The notes under the pieces are model-generated. The model saw only the letters and a program-made list of their open reading frames with translations. It searched no databases and was not told the origin of the DNA. 64,000 nucleotides of DNA from Bacteroidales bacterium UBA1680 (GTDB taxonomy: Bacteria > Bacteroidota > Bacteroidia > Bacteroidales > UBA932), in the NCBI GenBank assembly GCA_002320605.1, contig DCKG01000020.1:10856-74855 (forward strand), written 5' to 3'. Within the stretch, counting starts at the first letter, position 1. Every line of letters starts with the position of its first letter. Position numbers and translations under genes: made by a program. Shown piece by piece: positions 1 to 9,263 of the stretch.

Positions 1-489
1 CCTTAGTGCTTTAAGAGCCTTGCTGATGTGGTATGCGACGCTTTTCTCTGAAATGCCGTAAATTCTCGCTATCTCGCTATACGTCTTTCCGGATTCTCTG
101 TTGAAATTGAAAATTTCCCTCGTCTTCCTGGGCAGACTGTCGAGCGTCTTTTTGATTATCTCATTTATCTCTGTTGAGAATACCTTTTCCTCGGTGGTGT
201 CGTTGAGGGCCATTATCCTGAGGTCCAAGTCCGATAAGAAGTCCTCATTGCTTTCGTTCTTAACCGTAGTCTTCACTCTTTGTGATTTAAGGTAGTCAAG
301 GCATTTATTCCTCAGGACGGTGAACAAGAAGGGGAGGAGACGATCCTGCCTGGATTCGTCAAGCTTCTCCCAGACTGTGATGATAGACTCGGAGACAATG
401 TCTTCTGCCTCAGACACATCGTTAGTGTATGACTTAACGAATAATAATGCCTTGGAATAATAATTTGCGTATAATTCATTGAAAGTCAT
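1..489 (-). CDS. ECF-type RNA polymerase sigma factor (3' end cut by window edge)
   Basis: The minus frame opens with ATG at 487-489 (MTFNELYANYY) and stays open for 163 codons to the window edge, so the C-terminus is missing. I read a sigma-70 region 2 (ALLFVKSYTNDVSEAEDIV, then VLRNKCLDYLK) followed by region 4 (SLPRKTREIFNFNRESGKT, YSEIARIYGISEKSVAYHI). This is the layout of the FecI/RpoE-like sigma factors that are greatly expanded in Bacteroidota. They usually act with a FecR-type anti-sigma factor and switch on SusC/SusD-type transport genes. Any anti-sigma gene would lie beyond the left edge. The class is secure from the reading; the regulated target is unknown. Confidence 0.88.
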   Translation of the reverse strand, partial: MTFNELYANYYSKALLFVKSYTNDVSEAEDIVSESIITVWEKLDESRQDRLLPFLFTVLRNKCLDYLKSQRVKTTVKNESNEDFLSDLDLRIMALNDTTEEKVFSTEINEIIKKTLDSLPRKTREIFNFNRESGKTYSEIARIYGISEKSVAYHISKALKALR

Positions 490-597
490 GTCGGCTCCCT
501 TTACTGTTCTTGAGGATGAGCAAATTTAAGAATATTTCTGGGTCTCTTCCTGAAAATAATAGGTGACTTCAGGGAATCTCGCCGCCGGAAGCTTGGC

Positions 598-1245
598 TCA
601 CCGGTTTGGCGGATTGCCGTTCAGCCGGTCAAAAATCTCGTCGAAGGTGCTCCGGAGCGCATTGCGGTCGGCGATAATGGCTCTGATTTGTTTCAAGTTC
701 TGTTCGTTAGGGGAGCCGGGTATCCACAGGGTGATGTATCCGTTTGAGCTGTATTTCTCGTCCATGTGCTCGGCAAAACGCCGCCACTGAGCCTCCTTGC
801 CTGATTCCGGATAATGTTCCAGCCCGTATTCAATGGCACGGGTGAACACGACTTCTGGCTCAAGATCCCTGTCCGCCTCGGCGACGATTCGTCCGTAAAT
901 GCTTCTGGGGGCATGATCGGAGGACGCTCTATGGTCTTCCACGGCTTCCCGCATAACCTGGATCTGCTCCGGAGAGAACCATTTCCCAAGACGAGAGTCC
1001 TCCATTAATATCTTGCCGCTAGTGATATGATGGATTTCCCGCGGGCCGCTCATCCCGAGGTCATGATATGCCGCAATGACATATGCCATATTCACGTCTA
1101 TCTTCCCGTCCCCAAGGAACTTGGCAAGTTCGAGGGAGTTGGAAATCACTCTCTGAACATGCTCGACGTTATGCGAACGACCGAAATTTTTGTACTCCGG
1201 AATGATTTCGGCCTCTATGAATGCTTTCAGCTCAGGATTCACCAT
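598..1245 (-). CDS. HD-domain phosphohydrolase
   Basis: A 215-residue cytosolic protein without signal peptide. The N-terminal half shows the HD metal-binding pattern: a first His in RSHNVEH (about residue 25), then AAYHDLGM (the His-Asp pair, about residues 59-60), followed by the IHHITSG and VEDHRASS histidines. The order matches small HD hydrolases of the YedJ type, which act on phosphoesters or nucleotides; the substrate cannot be read from sequence. The gene lies 2 bases after the GH78 stop and about 108 bases before the sigma factor gene, all on the minus strand, so co-transcription with the rhamnosidase gene is likely. Confidence 0.82.
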   Translation of the reverse strand: MVNPELKAFIEAEIIPEYKNFGRSHNVEHVQRVISNSLELAKFLGDGKIDVNMAYVIAAYHDLGMSGPREIHHITSGKILMEDSRLGKWFSPEQIQVMREAVEDHRASSDHAPRSIYGRIVAEADRDLEPEVVFTRAIEYGLEHYPESGKEAQWRRFAEHMDEKYSSNGYITLWIPGSPNEQNLKQIRAIIADRNALRSTFDEIFDRLNGNPPNR

Positions 1246-1248
1246 ATT

Positions 1249-3930
1249 TTAGAAAGAATGTGTTCCCGAGCCAACCTCATGAATATCGAATATGTCTTCG
1301 TATGGGCTCACTGGCGCATCTGGATTTACACCGAAACCTCTGCCGTTGCTGCGAGCATTCTTGACAGCTTCAATGCTTTTCGGAACATAAATCGTGGCGT
1401 TGCAGGTGGTAGGAATGCTCACCTTCAGGGAAACTTTGCTGCCATCGTGGGTGACTTCTGAAGACACTTCACCGTAAGGCGTCATCGTCTTGTAATATAC
1501 CCTATCCAGGCCTGCAACAGGCATAGGGCGGATGATGATGTGACGGAATCCTGGTTTGTATGGATCAGTGTCCACCCCTGCGAGTATTCTGTAGTACCAT
1601 GTGAGGGCACTGCCAAGGAATGGATGGTCGTGCGAGTTTCCGCCGTCCCACTGCTCCCAGGTCGTGGTTGCTCCCTGTTTGATCCACCATCCGTAGCTAG
1701 GGTAATCCTCCTGCTTCATAATGTCGAGGGCAAGGTCGCCAAGGCCGTTCATGGACAGGGTCTCGAACAGGAATCTGGTTCCGAGCATGCCTGTGTTGAG
1801 ATGCTTTTCGTATTTGACTTCCAGCTCTTTACGCAGAGTTTCCCGTACGGCTTCATAGCGATTGTCTGGAACACCCATGTAGAGGGCGAAGACATTGCTG
1901 CCAAAATCCCCGTAGCTCAGTGAGTCGGCATCATAGAAGACGTTGTTGAAGGCATTCTTCACAGATGCGGCTAATGCGGAATATTCATTTGCGGTGGCAT
2001 CGTCTCCCAAAGCCGTTGCCGTCCTGGAAGTGATGTCAAGGCAAAGCCAGTAGTAGAAAGTATGCACTAGGGCATCGCTAGGCAGCTGATAGGCCGGCAC
2101 CCATTCTCCCAGATTGTACCAAGGCGAAGGCGTCCCATCCGGCCTCGTCCTATTGACTAACACCGTCCCGTCAGGACGCTGCCAAGAGCCATAGTATCTG
2201 CAATATTCCTTCATTCCTTTCAGGGAATTTGCTAGAATGTCCTTATCGCCATATTGATTGTAAAATTCCCAAGGCATGACGCACATCGCCGCGCCCCATT
2301 CCGGTCCTCCGCCGCAGACAGGCTCCCAAGGCGCCCCGTTCGGCACGTAGCCTGTCTCTGGGTGCTGGCTCCCGATTATGTCGCCGATCCATTTGTGGTA
2401 GAACCCGGCTGCGTCGAAATTGTACAGCACCGTCTTCATCGCAATCTGGCCATCTCCAGTGTATGCCATCCTTTCACGGTGAGGGCAGTCGCTGGCCACT
2501 CCGCCGTGCATATTGTTCATCTGGGATCGTCTCCAGATTTCATTGATTTTGTTCAGGAGGGTGTCGGAGCATTCGAAGACGGCATCCAGCGGCACGTCCG
2601 TATTCACGGCCTGGGCGACCAGGTTCTCTGGGGTCAGATTTTCTATGCCCGAGATTTCGGCTTCCCTGAAAGTGTACCATGTGAAGTGTGGAATGGAAGC
2701 GGACATCTCCGGCTTGTCGAATCTGTATTCGAAACTTCCAACGGGGCTCTCGGAGACATACCTCACCTTAAGGGTGTCTCTTGGTTTGCCGACGACGGAA
2801 TTGAACTTGATCCAGCCGGAAATCTCCTTGCCGAAATCCACCTTCCATGCATTCTCGCCGGTCTTCTCCAGGCTGACAGGCTTCAGCGTTTCGGTGACCC
2901 TGTCCACCGGCCCTACGTTGGCGGTGAGTTTGCCGTCGGGAGCATTTCGTTTCACGGCCTGTTCCCATGAGACATCGTCCAGGCCAGGCATGTCCCAGCC
3001 GTCCACGGCTCTGGACGCATCGTATTTCTCGCCAAGGTACAAGTCGTTGAATGCCATAGGGGATTCCTGCACCTTCCAAGATTCATCCGAGCAGACATAT
3101 TCGGTGTGCCCGTCTTTGTAGGTAAGCTTAATCTGGCAGATCAATTTAGGCACGCCGAAGCTTTCATTTTTGACATTGCCCGGCATTGAGCTGTAATACC
3201 CGTTGCCCAGAATGATTCCGATGGCGTTGCCCCCAGCCTTAACCTCGGACGTGATGTCATAGCAGAGGTAGAATGCTCGGTGATATGTGACGGCCGGGTC
3301 TATCTGTATGGCTGCGGCCTCCAAGAGGTGCGGGCGCATAGCGTAATCTGTGAAGCCTGGCACGAAGTAGTCTTCTCCCACCTTGGCGCCGTTCAGCCTC
3401 ATCTCGAACCAGCCTAAGCCACAGATGAAAGCCTTTGCGCTCACTAGGCCGGCTCCGGCGTTGAATTCTTTCCTGAACATAGGGGCGGCAGGGTACCAAT
3501 TGTCCCAGCATTGTTCCTGCCAAGGCGTGCCTATCCATTCTGCCTTCCAGTCCTCTGCGGAGAACATGCCTGTGGTCATCTTGGCAGGGACGCTCCATCT
3601 GGAAGCTTTGTCATTTTTGTTCCAGAAGCGTACCCTCCAATAATAGTCGGACATTGGAGCCATCGGCGGCCCTGAATATTTAACCAGATGTGATTCGCCG
3701 GAAGTCACTTTTCCTGAATCCCAGAGGACTTCTTTTTGGGGGAATCTGGCATTGGGACACACTTGGATCTGGTAGGCTGTCTGCTCTTCCGGGTTGATCC
3801 AGGAGAGCCTTGGACTCTGAGTGTCGATAAGGACGTCTTTCTCTTGGTATTCGCATTTCAGCGCATCAGGGGATTGGATGCAAGATGCTGCGATGAGAAG
3901 CATCAAGGATGAAAGAAGCGTGGTTTTCAT
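1249..3930 (-). CDS. GH78 alpha-L-rhamnosidase, lipoprotein
   Basis: An 893-residue secreted glycosidase with a lipobox signal peptide (LLIAASC, Cys17), so probably surface or periplasm anchored. The Bac_rhamnosid domain order is visible: an N-terminal Ig-like module (LSWINPEEQTAYQIQV), a jelly-roll segment with WIG and GWFEMRLNG, then an (alpha/alpha)6 barrel with DCPHRERMAYTGDGQ starting at Asp481, which is the GH78 active-site signature. Members remove terminal alpha-L-rhamnose from plant polysaccharides (rhamnogalacturonan) or glycosides. Start ATG is 2 bases from the apt stop, so the pair may share a transcript. No SusC/SusD pair is adjacent, so it looks like a stand-alone enzyme. Confidence 0.92.
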   Translation of the reverse strand: MKTTLLSSLMLLIAASCIQSPDALKCEYQEKDVLIDTQSPRLSWINPEEQTAYQIQVCPNARFPQKEVLWDSGKVTSGESHLVKYSGPPMAPMSDYYWRVRFWNKNDKASRWSVPAKMTTGMFSAEDWKAEWIGTPWQEQCWDNWYPAAPMFRKEFNAGAGLVSAKAFICGLGWFEMRLNGAKVGEDYFVPGFTDYAMRPHLLEAAAIQIDPAVTYHRAFYLCYDITSEVKAGGNAIGIILGNGYYSSMPGNVKNESFGVPKLICQIKLTYKDGHTEYVCSDESWKVQESPMAFNDLYLGEKYDASRAVDGWDMPGLDDVSWEQAVKRNAPDGKLTANVGPVDRVTETLKPVSLEKTGENAWKVDFGKEISGWIKFNSVVGKPRDTLKVRYVSESPVGSFEYRFDKPEMSASIPHFTWYTFREAEISGIENLTPENLVAQAVNTDVPLDAVFECSDTLLNKINEIWRRSQMNNMHGGVASDCPHRERMAYTGDGQIAMKTVLYNFDAAGFYHKWIGDIIGSQHPETGYVPNGAPWEPVCGGGPEWGAAMCVMPWEFYNQYGDKDILANSLKGMKEYCRYYGSWQRPDGTVLVNRTRPDGTPSPWYNLGEWVPAYQLPSDALVHTFYYWLCLDITSRTATALGDDATANEYSALAASVKNAFNNVFYDADSLSYGDFGSNVFALYMGVPDNRYEAVRETLRKELEVKYEKHLNTGMLGTRFLFETLSMNGLGDLALDIMKQEDYPSYGWWIKQGATTTWEQWDGGNSHDHPFLGSALTWYYRILAGVDTDPYKPGFRHIIIRPMPVAGLDRVYYKTMTPYGEVSSEVTHDGSKVSLKVSIPTTCNATIYVPKSIEAVKNARSNGRGFGVNPDAPVSPYEDIFDIHEVGSGTHSF

Positions 3931-3932
3931 GG

Positions 3933-4499
3933 TTATTTGATATGTGCTATTGTGTAAACTGGTGCTATCTTTTCCAGGCGATTCCTGCCATAAAGGCTGT
4001 CAAGTTCTGCTATGAATATGAATTCGTTCACCTTGATGCCATATTCCTTTCCATCGATGGAAAGACGGGTTTTGTCCAAAGCATTGGCGATGCCTTCTGC
4101 CGTTCCGCCTGTCGCAAGTATGTCATCCAATATGGTAATATGGAATATTCCGTCTTCGGCCTTTCCGGCTGTTATGTCCGATTTCCTGAAATATAGGTTG
4201 TCTGGACCATATTCCTTCATTATTTCTATGCTCAGGAGGTCTCCGCTGCTGAACGGAAGCTTGCCTTTTTTCCTGAACGGCACTACGTTCGTCACCCCGC
4301 AATCCATAGTCAGCAGAGGTGCGGAGAAGAGGAAGGCCCTGGCTTCTGGCGCTGCCACAGATGGGGCGGTGACGCGGCTGCCTATCTCGTCCATTAGCGC
4401 AGTGAATGTTTTATTGTCTTGCAGGAAAGGCATTATGTCGACGAAATTGATGCCCGCCTTAGGGAAATCCCTATAGAATTTCAGTACTTCTTCGAACAT
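3933..4499 (-). CDS. apt: adenine phosphoribosyltransferase
   Basis: A 188-residue cytosolic PRTase that converts adenine plus PRPP to AMP. The PRPP-binding loop DDILATGGTAEG is clear, preceded by two acidic residues as in the family, and the N-terminus FPKAGINFVDIMPFLQD is the typical APT opening. Length fits bacterial Apt (about 170-190). It is divergent from a Tsx-like outer membrane protein and a purine permease on the plus strand, which suggests a purine salvage neighbourhood. A -7-like box, read on the minus strand as TAACTTTG, lies at 4555-4562. Confidence 0.93.
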   Translation of the reverse strand: MFEEVLKFYRDFPKAGINFVDIMPFLQDNKTFTALMDEIGSRVTAPSVAAPEARAFLFSAPLLTMDCGVTNVVPFRKKGKLPFSSGDLLSIEIMKEYGPDNLYFRKSDITAGKAEDGIFHITILDDILATGGTAEGIANALDKTRLSIDGKEYGIKVNEFIFIAELDSLYGRNRLEKIAPVYTIAHIK

Positions 4500-4554
4500 G
4501 GCTTATTAAAGATGATTGTGGCTTTGTTGATAATTTTGTTAATTATTATATACG

Positions 4555-4562
4555 CAAAGTTA
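4555..4562 (-). promoter_or_regulatory. possible -7 promoter box for apt
   Basis: On the minus strand the bases read TAACTTTG, matching the Bacteroidota -7 consensus TAnnTTTG, about 55 bases upstream of the apt start in the divergent intergenic region. I see no good TTG -33 element at the right distance, so this is tentative. Confidence 0.35.
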
Positions 4563-4630
4563 AATTCTTTATCGGTATTATCCTTAATTTCGTATTTGAA
4601 ATTGCGGACAATGTCAGTTTTTAAATATTT

Positions 4631-5434
4631 ATGCCAATGAAAAAGATCTTAGCCGTTTCTATCGCGGCGTTGGCCTTCGCTCTAGGAGCTCAGGCGCAGA
4701 CTAATCTTCAAGTTTTCTATGATTTAGGAAAAGACCGCAAGCATGTTACGACCACAATGGAAGGATTCTATAATGACAAGTGGGGAAATACTTTCTTCTT
4801 CATTGATCATGACTATAACTCAAAGACGGACAAGGATCATTCCTATGCCCCTAGCGGCACGTATTGGGAAATTGCTCGCTGCCTGAACTTCTGGCAGGAC
4901 ACCAGGCTTGCCCCTCTGAGCCTTCACGCCGAGTATAATGGCGGAGTGTATAACGGGTACACCATCAACAATGCATGGCTGTTCGGCTTGGATTATTTCA
5001 TCCATAATTCAGATTTCAGGAATACTTTGAACTTGAAAGTCCTATATAAATATATAGACTATAGCAATGCTGGGAAAAACCTCGATGGCAGCAAGAAGAA
5101 GAGCAACGTGCCTATGCAGCTCACCGTCGTGTGGGGCATGCAGGATCTTTTCGGCCTCAAAGGCCTGAGGTTTAGTGGCTTCGCCGATTTCTGGTGGGAG
5201 GATCACACGGTCGCCAAGGTTCTGAGTGACAGGGATAAAGGCTATCGTGACTGGTCGGACTCGAAAGACGCTACAGTCGTTTTCCTCTCCGAGCCTCAGC
5301 TCTGGTATAACGTGGGCAGGCTTTTCGGCGTAGATAACTTTAACGTGGGCACGGAGGTCGAGCTGTCTTATGATTTCGGATCCGGCAAAGGGTTCTGGGT
5401 TCGTCCTTGCCTGGGCGCTAAATGGGTATTTTAA
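4631..5434 (+). CDS. DUF5020 / Tsx-like outer membrane protein
   Basis: A 267-residue protein with a Sec signal peptide (KKILAVSIAALAFALGAQAQ) and alternating aromatic beta-strands, ending in a typical barrel strand (WVRPCLGAKWVF, terminal Phe). The segments LQVFYDLGKDRKHVTTT and FFFIDHDYN match the DUF5020 family, which is related to the nucleoside channel Tsx. Likely role: nucleoside or nucleobase passage across the outer membrane; this is inferred from the fold family and from the purine permease 46 bases downstream. ATG codons occur at 4631 and 4637; MKKIL at 4637 is an equally good start. Confidence 0.75.
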   Translation: MPMKKILAVSIAALAFALGAQAQTNLQVFYDLGKDRKHVTTTMEGFYNDKWGNTFFFIDHDYNSKTDKDHSYAPSGTYWEIARCLNFWQDTRLAPLSLHAEYNGGVYNGYTINNAWLFGLDYFIHNSDFRNTLNLKVLYKYIDYSNAGKNLDGSKKKSNVPMQLTVVWGMQDLFGLKGLRFSGFADFWWEDHTVAKVLSDRDKGYRDWSDSKDATVVFLSEPQLWYNVGRLFGVDNFNVGTEVELSYDFGSGKGFWVRPCLGAKWVF

Positions 5435-5480
5435 GGATCTTGCTCTAATTTGATAAATTAATACACGTAAACTATTTGTT

Positions 5481-6818
5481 ATGGAAGAAGCTCAGACTAA
5501 ACAAGTCCCGCAGAAAAAAGGATGGCTGACCAAGCTTTTCGGCTTTGATCCTTCCACCATGAAGGTGTCGACGGAGATTCTGGCAGGCATCACCACCTTT
5601 CTTGCCATGTCTTATATCCTGGCAGTGAACCCGTCCATTCTTTCGGCAACGGGGATGGATAAAAACGCCTTGTTCACCACCACGGCGGTCTCGGCTATCG
5701 TGGCGACCTTGGTAATGGCAATCTATGCCAAGCTGCCGTTCGCTCTTGCCCCTGGCATGGGACTGAATGCGTTCTTCTGCTATACGGTCTGCCTTGGCAT
5801 GGGCTATCCTTGGCAGTTCGCCCTGACCGCCGTCTTGATTGAAGGCATAATATTCATAATACTCACTTTGACTAATGTCCGCACGGCGATTGTCAATGCC
5901 ATTCCGCTTTCGATGAGAAAGGCGATTGGAGCCGGCATCGGCCTGTTCATCGCCCTCATCGGATTAAAGAGCGGCGGAGTCGTGGTGGCGAATGAGGCGA
6001 CCTTGGTAGACTTGGGCGTGCTCACGAGCGGCCCCGGCCTCTTGTCGGTCATAGGCCTAGTCATCACCGGGATACTGGTTATTCTGAATATTCCTGGCGC
6101 CCTCCTCATCGGCATCATCTCCACCGCCGTGATCGGCATCCCTATGGGCATCACCCAGTTCCATGGAGTGGTGGACGTTCCGCCTTCCATGTCGCCGATA
6201 TTCTTCAAGTTCGACACCGACATGTCGCAGATTTTCAGCCTGGACATGCTTGTGGTCGTGTTCACCTTCCTGTTCGTGGACATGTTCGATACGATCGGAA
6301 CCGTTGTGGGCGTTACCACCAAGGCGGGCATGATGGACAAGAACGGCAATCCTATCCGCATGAATCAGGCCTTCATGGCCGATGCCGTCGGAACCGTCAC
6401 GGGAGCAATGCTTGGCACCAGCACGGTCACCACTTACGTAGAAAGCGCTTCCGGCGTCGCTCAAGGCGGACGTTCCGGTCTCACAGCCTTCTCCGTCGTG
6501 TGCTGCATGGTGCTGGCTCTGTTCTTCGCTCCGGTGTTCACGGCCATCCCAGGATCTGCCGTCTGCCCGACGCTCGTGATAGTGGGTCTCTTCATGCTGA
6601 GCCCGATCAAGGATATTCCTTTGGATGACTATGCCGAGTCCATCCCTGCCTATCTTACCGTCATCCTGATGCCGATGACTTACTCGATATCTAACGGCAT
6701 AATGATAGGCCTGATTTCTTACGTGCTTCTGAACCTTTGTTCAGGAAGACACAAGAAGGTAGGCTGGTTCATGACGGTGTTGGCAATATTATTCGTTTTA
6801 AAGTATATTTTCCTTTAA
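5481..6818 (+). CDS. NCS2-family guanine/hypoxanthine permease (AzgA/PbuG type)
   Basis: A 445-residue inner membrane transporter with about 12 hydrophobic segments. The AzgA-type hallmarks are present: EILAGITTFLAMSYILAVNP near residue 35, ALAPGMGLNAFF near residue 95, FVDMFDTIGTVVGV near residue 260, and GTSTVTTYVESASGVAQGGR near residue 315 (the family's substrate-binding loop). It takes up purine bases with protons. It follows the Tsx-like gene closely on the same strand, consistent with an outer plus inner membrane purine route feeding apt. Confidence 0.9.
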   Translation: MEEAQTKQVPQKKGWLTKLFGFDPSTMKVSTEILAGITTFLAMSYILAVNPSILSATGMDKNALFTTTAVSAIVATLVMAIYAKLPFALAPGMGLNAFFCYTVCLGMGYPWQFALTAVLIEGIIFIILTLTNVRTAIVNAIPLSMRKAIGAGIGLFIALIGLKSGGVVVANEATLVDLGVLTSGPGLLSVIGLVITGILVILNIPGALLIGIISTAVIGIPMGITQFHGVVDVPPSMSPIFFKFDTDMSQIFSLDMLVVVFTFLFVDMFDTIGTVVGVTTKAGMMDKNGNPIRMNQAFMADAVGTVTGAMLGTSTVTTYVESASGVAQGGRSGLTAFSVVCCMVLALFFAPVFTAIPGSAVCPTLVIVGLFMLSPIKDIPLDDYAESIPAYLTVILMPMTYSISNGIMIGLISYVLLNLCSGRHKKVGWFMTVLAILFVLKYIFL

Positions 6819-6881
6819 TATATTGATAATTAGTAAATTAACAATAAAGTTCTAAAGGTGTTGATAACTTTGCGAATTAAA

Positions 6882-6913
6882 TTGTCCAACTGAGGTTTTA
6901 ATGTCTATCTTTG
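6882..6913 (+). promoter_or_regulatory. nrdDG promoter (TTG -33, TATCTTTG -7)
   Basis: TTG at 6882-6884 is followed after 21 bases by TATCTTTG at 6906-6913, a full match to the Bacteroidota -7 consensus TAnnTTTG. Transcription should begin near 6920, about 80 bases before the nrdD start. A second box TAACTTTG lies at 6865-6872 without an obvious -33 partner. Confidence 0.6.
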
Positions 6914-6917
6914 TGAT

Positions 6918-6952
6918 GGGGTTCGGATCGAATCAGGTTCGGACCCCTTTTT
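6918..6952 (+). terminator. terminator-like leader hairpin upstream of nrdD
   Basis: Arms 6918-6929 (GGGGTTCGGATC) and 6936-6947 (GGTTCGGACCCC) pair over 12 positions, counting G-U pairs, with a 6-base loop, followed directly by TTTTT. Its position is at the predicted transcription start of nrdD and 100 bases after the permease stop. It may terminate the permease transcript, form a 5'-terminal stem on the nrdD mRNA, or act as an attenuator. Confidence 0.6.
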
Positions 6953-7001
6953 GGCCTAAAATTCCTACCAATGGAAGGACTTTTTTTATATACTATATAT
7001 T

Positions 7002-9263
7002 ATGGATGTTGCAGTAAGAAAGACTAACGGCTCCTACGAGGAGTACGATAAGGTCAAGCTAATGAATGGCATTCGCGAGGCGTACAAAACCGCTGGCGAA
7101 GAGTGTCCGGAAGCCGTCGTGGTTTCCATCGCGGAAAACCTCTACATTTACGACAAGATAACGAGCCGTGAAATTAGGAGACAGGTTGAGGAGAGTCTGA
7201 TGTCCATAAATAAGAAAGTGGCCATAGCCTACATCGAGAAATTCGATGCAGGCCTAGATCTCAGGAAGAAGAGAGACTTCATTAAGGATTATATAGCTGC
7301 CTCCAATGCCGCGACTGGCTCTAAGTTTGATTCCAATGCCAACGTGACGCGCAAGAATATCGTCACCCTTGGCCAGGAACTCTATAAGGAGAACAACATC
7401 AAGCAGAACCGTTACATCATGAAGGACAAGATCAAGGCCCTTTATGGCAGGCAGATGGCTAATCAGTACATCACCGATCTTGAGAGTCATATCCTTTACA
7501 AGCACGATGAGAGCGGCACGCCAGGATATCCATATTGCGTAGCTATCACCATGTACCCATTTCTTGTGGATGGGCTTAGGAATCTGGGCGGGGTGTCGAT
7601 AGCCCCGACTGACTTGAAATCCTTCTGCGGCGAGTTCATCAATCTGGTATATTCAGTGTCCTCCCAGTTCATGGGGGCGGTGGCGACGCCTGAGTTCCTG
7701 ATGTATTTCGATTATTTTCTCAGGAAGGACTATGGCAATGACTATCTCGATCATTTGAATGATGTAGTCGAGATGAATGCGAAGAAGCGCACGCTGGTGA
7801 AGGTGATAGACAACTATTTCCAGCAGGTAGTGCATTCTATGAATATGCCTGCGGGCAACCGCGGCTACCAGACGGTATTCTGGAATATTTCTTATTTCGA
7901 CGAGCCTTATTTCCGCGGAGTGTTCGGGGACTTCAGGTTCCCTGACGGCACAGCTCCCCAGTGGGAGACTCTCTCATGGCTGCAGAAGCATTTCATGAAC
8001 TGGTTCAACGAAGAAAGGAGACATTATATTCTTACATTTCCAGTGGAGACGATGGCTCTGCTGACCGACGGCAAGGACGACTTCGCCGATCCTGAATATG
8101 CTGATTTCACTGCCGAGATGTGGAGCAAGGGCCACAGCTTCTTCTGCTACCTGTCCGACAGCCCGGACAGCCTTGCAAGTTGCTGCCGCCTGCGCAATTC
8201 CCTGACCGATCTGGATAAGAGTGACTCGGAGCACAATCACACCACTCATCAATATTCGATGGGAACTGCTTCCGTGTCAACAGGCTCAAAGTCGGTCATG
8301 ACAATTAACCTGAACCGGCTGATCCAGTTTGCCGCCCGCCGTTACTTCTTGGAGAAAAAAGGCGTGATGCTGGAAGGCGGGAAGGCTCTCACGAGAGCTG
8401 ACTACGACAAGAATCAGCTTTATGAATATATCCGTGAGGCTGTCAGCAAAGAGACGGAGCTTGTTCACAAGTACCAGACCGCTTTCAATGAGATCATAAA
8501 GGACTTCCTGGCTGCAAAGATGCTGGATGTTTACCAGGCCGGATTCATAGATATGAGACGGCAGTATCTGACGGTAGGGGTCAATGGCCTTACCGACGCA
8601 GCAGAATTCCTGGGTCTCACGATCAGCCCGAATCCTGAATACAATGAGTTCGTGGACACTGTCCTGGAGACGATAAACATTGCCAACAGAAAGGACAAGA
8701 CGCCTGAGACCATGTTCAATACAGAATTCGTCCCTGGGGAGAATCTCTCCGGCAAGAACTACAACTGGGACAGGAGAGATGGCTTCTACGTGTCTTCGAA
8801 GCATAACATGTACAGTTCCTACTTCTACAACCCAGAGGATGAATCCTTGTCGATGATAGATAAGTTCAAGCTTCACGGCAATGAATACGTAAAGCATCTT
8901 GACGGCGGTTCTGCCCTGCACATGAACATTGCTGAGCATCTGTCCAAGGATCAGTATCGCCAGCTGCTGAAGGTCGCTGCCCACTATGGCACGAATTACT
9001 TCACGTTCAATTGCCGCAATACTGTCTGCAACGACTGCGGCTATATCAGCAAGGACACTCTCGAAGTGTGCCCTAAGTGCGGAAGCCATAATCTGGATTA
9101 CCTGACTCGTGTCATTGGTTATCTTAAGAGGGTGTCCTCTTTCAGCGAGATGCGTCAGGTCGAGGCAGATCACCGCTTCTACGTGGGCGAGAGCGCTTCC
9201 GGCAAGTCCTCTGAACATTCTGGAGTGGCTGTCCCCGTTCATGCGGATAAGTCCCAGATATGA
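7002..9263 (+). CDS. nrdD: anaerobic ribonucleoside-triphosphate reductase (class III)
   Basis: A 753-residue glycyl-radical enzyme that reduces ribonucleoside triphosphates to deoxyribonucleotides without oxygen. It starts with an ATP-cone (VRKTNGSYEEYDKVKLMNGI, residues 4-90), continues through the reductase barrel (HMNIAEHLS near 650), has the zinc site CNDCGY...CPKCGSHN near residues 675-695, and ends with the radical segment RVIGYLKRVSSFSEMRQ, where the Gly of VIGYL is the expected radical carrier. The stop overlaps the nrdG start (ATGA at 9260-9263), so the two are translationally coupled. Confidence 0.96.
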   Translation: MDVAVRKTNGSYEEYDKVKLMNGIREAYKTAGEECPEAVVVSIAENLYIYDKITSREIRRQVEESLMSINKKVAIAYIEKFDAGLDLRKKRDFIKDYIAASNAATGSKFDSNANVTRKNIVTLGQELYKENNIKQNRYIMKDKIKALYGRQMANQYITDLESHILYKHDESGTPGYPYCVAITMYPFLVDGLRNLGGVSIAPTDLKSFCGEFINLVYSVSSQFMGAVATPEFLMYFDYFLRKDYGNDYLDHLNDVVEMNAKKRTLVKVIDNYFQQVVHSMNMPAGNRGYQTVFWNISYFDEPYFRGVFGDFRFPDGTAPQWETLSWLQKHFMNWFNEERRHYILTFPVETMALLTDGKDDFADPEYADFTAEMWSKGHSFFCYLSDSPDSLASCCRLRNSLTDLDKSDSEHNHTTHQYSMGTASVSTGSKSVMTINLNRLIQFAARRYFLEKKGVMLEGGKALTRADYDKNQLYEYIREAVSKETELVHKYQTAFNEIIKDFLAAKMLDVYQAGFIDMRRQYLTVGVNGLTDAAEFLGLTISPNPEYNEFVDTVLETINIANRKDKTPETMFNTEFVPGENLSGKNYNWDRRDGFYVSSKHNMYSSYFYNPEDESLSMIDKFKLHGNEYVKHLDGGSALHMNIAEHLSKDQYRQLLKVAAHYGTNYFTFNCRNTVCNDCGYISKDTLEVCPKCGSHNLDYLTRVIGYLKRVSSFSEMRQVEADHRFYVGESASGKSSEHSGVAVPVHADKSQI

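Noticed and set aside
2254..2970. Long plus-strand ORF within the GH78 gene
   Set aside because: It is an antisense frame of a well-supported gene, without a plausible family or start context.
4500..4630. Purine riboswitch in the apt / permease intergenic region
   Set aside because: The stretch is very A+T rich and I find no three-way junction core.
8286..9242. 318-codon minus-strand ORF opposite nrdD
   Set aside because: Antisense shadow of nrdD with no recognisable domain.
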